Shown here: one piece after another, positions 63,061-64,000 of the stretch
How the letters are laid out: each line of letters opens with the position of its first letter
How positions within the stretch are numbered: position 1 is the first letter of the stretch
Source of the DNA: Effusibacillus dendaii
GTDB taxonomy: Bacteria; Bacillota; Bacilli; Tumebacillales; Effusibacillaceae
Assembly (NCBI RefSeq): GCF_015097055.1
Contig: NZ_AP023366.1
Span: forward strand, 62,001-126,000
Direction of reading: 5' to 3'
Length of the DNA: 64,000 nt
Made by a program: the position numbers and the translations under genes
Notes under the pieces: generated by a model
Database searches by the model: none
Told to the model about the DNA's origin: nothing
Seen by the model: the letters and a program-made list of their open reading frames with translations, nothing else

Positions 63061-63870
63061 ATGACGATGCCAAAAATCGGCCTGGCGCTCGGTGCTGGAG
63101 GCGCTCGCGGATTTGCTCATGTGGGCGTGTTGCAGGTGTTTGAAGAAAACGGAATTCCCGTGGATGCGTTAGCCGGCAGCTCGATGGGCAGTCTGGTGGC
63201 CGCTTTTTACGCAAGCGGAATGGAAACCAAATATATGGAAATGCTAGCGGTAAACTTGAAACGAAAGCACTGGATTGATTTCACGATCCCCAAAATCGGA
63301 TTTGTGTCGGGCAACAAGATTACGGAAATGCTGAAACTATTGACAAAAGGGATGCATATTGAAAACGCCAGGATCCCTTTGGCGATCGTGGCTACCGACA
63401 TTGAAAAGGGGGAACGGGTGATTTTTCACGAAGGTCCGATGTACCAGGCGGTTCGCGCCAGCATCTCCATACCGGGCGTGTTCGTTCCTTATCCCTACAG
63501 GGATCGTTTGCTGGTGGACGGTGGCGTCATTGATCGGGTACCGATTACGCCTTGCCGCGAACTGGGCGTTGATTTGGTGATAGCGGTGGATGTGGGGCTG
63601 TATGACCAGGAGCTTCAGGTGAAAAGCATTTTTGACGTGTTTTTCCAATCGATCGAAATTATGGAACGGGAGATCCTGAAAACCCGCATTTTGGATGCCA
63701 GTCATGTGATTCGGCCAGATGTCGGGCATATATCGTCAACCGCTTTTACGCAGATTGAGGAATGTATTGAACGGGGCCGCCAGGCCGCGTTAGAGGCAGT
63801 GGAACCGATCCGTCAGTTGATTGAAAAATGGAAAGGAGAACAGACGGTTGCCTACGAAATCGACAGCTAA
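63061..63870 (+). CDS. Patatin-like phospholipase family protein (YlbK-type)
   Basis: 269 aa. Oxyanion GAGGARGFAHVGVLQVFEE, nucleophile elbow AGSSMGSLVAAFYASG and the Asp of the dyad in VDGGVIDRVPI are complete. Patatin-like enzymes are lipid acyl hydrolases of the RssA/YlbK/NTE type; the physiological substrate is unknown. ATG 63061 lies 21 bp after coaD, with GACAGGAGG upstream. The end overlaps the next gene by 23 bp. The order rsmD-coaD-(ylbK)-ylbL matches the ylb region of Bacillus, without the genes ylbI and ylbJ. Confidence 0.9.
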   Translation: MTMPKIGLALGAGGARGFAHVGVLQVFEENGIPVDALAGSSMGSLVAAFYASGMETKYMEMLAVNLKRKHWIDFTIPKIGFVSGNKITEMLKLLTKGMHIENARIPLAIVATDIEKGERVIFHEGPMYQAVRASISIPGVFVPYPYRDRLLVDGGVIDRVPITPCRELGVDLVIAVDVGLYDQELQVKSIFDVFFQSIEIMEREILKTRILDASHVIRPDVGHISSTAFTQIEECIERGRQAALEAVEPIRQLIEKWKGEQTVAYEIDS

Positions 63871-64000
63871 GAAAAGAGTTATCCGGGCACTGGTCGCGCT
63901 GGTGCTGGTTGCTTCTCTGTTTATCCCGCTGCCATATTACGTTTTTCAGCCCGGTTCGGCAGACGAACTGCAGCCGATGCTGTCGGTAGCTAACGGACAG
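63848..64000 (+). CDS. ylbL: PDZ-domain Lon-like protease SepM/YlbL, N-terminal part
   Basis: 51 codons visible; the gene continues beyond the window. From TTG 63848 (AAAGGAG site at 63832-63838) it reads PTKSTAKKRVIRALVALV, a signal-anchor span, then IPLPYYVFQPGSADELQPML. The PYYV..PG motif after the span is typical of YlbL/SepM proteases (PDZ plus S16 Lon-type Ser-Lys domain), which cleave signalling peptides or membrane proteins outside the membrane. The catalytic part is outside the window. Confidence 0.85.
   Translation, partial: MPTKSTAKKRVIRALVALVLVASLFIPLPYYVFQPGSADELQPMLSVANGQ

Overview
The window reads as a chromosome segment of an endospore-forming member of the Bacilli. It carries spoIVFA/spoIVFB, spoVM, a broken gerA-type germination gene and the RemA regulator. 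Base composition looks close to balanced. Gene order matches the Bacillus-type minCD-spoIVF block and the yloA-to-recG block. Mixed ATG/GTG/TTG starts and this synteny would fit an Alicyclobacillaceae-like genus (Tumebacillus or Effusibacillus type), but the genus is inference.

Layout. 1-5.1 kb: cell shape, division and sporulation (end of a class B PBP, minC, minD, rodA, spoIVFA, spoIVFB). 5.1-9.5 kb: a Crp/Fnr regulator, an alpha/beta hydrolase behind a hairpin repeat array, a c-di-AMP riboswitch driving an NlpC/P60 hydrolase, then debris (IS3 transposase remnant, truncated TIR-like effector gene). 9.6-17.1 kb: a Cache-subtilase fusion, two membrane-protein genes in tandem, azlCD and an esterase. 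17.2-22.2 kb: a complete pyruvate dehydrogenase operon (pdhABCD). 22.3-28.6 kb: small hypothetical genes, a chemoreceptor, a structured palindromic element, and a three-gene ABC-2 exporter operon.

28.6-41.4 kb: the yloA (rqcH) - yloB (Ca2+ P-type ATPase) - yloC interval, adjacent in Bacillus but here split by two decayed regions. The first holds an MFS transporter, a helD pseudogene, and a gerA pseudogene split by an IS607-type element with intact serine recombinase and TnpB. The second holds small spore-related ORFs and a frameshifted hydrolase pseudogene. 41.7-60.6 kb: the conserved housekeeping run yicC/yloC, remA, gmk, rpoZ, coaBC, priA, def, fmt, rsmB, rlmN, prpC, prkC, rsgA, rpe, spoVM, rpmB, yloU, fakA, recG. 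60.8-64 kb: small membrane proteins, then rsmD, coaD, a patatin-like protein and the start of the ylbL/sepM PDZ protease gene.

The most unusual structure is a family of short repeats. Mini-hairpins with 3-nt loops (GGCATC-AAA-GATGCC, GGCACC-ATA-GGTGCC, GGCGGT-ATA-GCCGCC) alternate with a 10-nt linker (AAGTCRYGCT type). They lie at three unrelated loci (about 5.24, 6.24 and 43.81 kb), each array ending next to the Shine-Dalgarno of the following gene (Crp/Fnr regulator, hydrolase, coaBC). Stem bases change in compensating pairs between copies, which argues that the RNA or DNA fold is what is kept.
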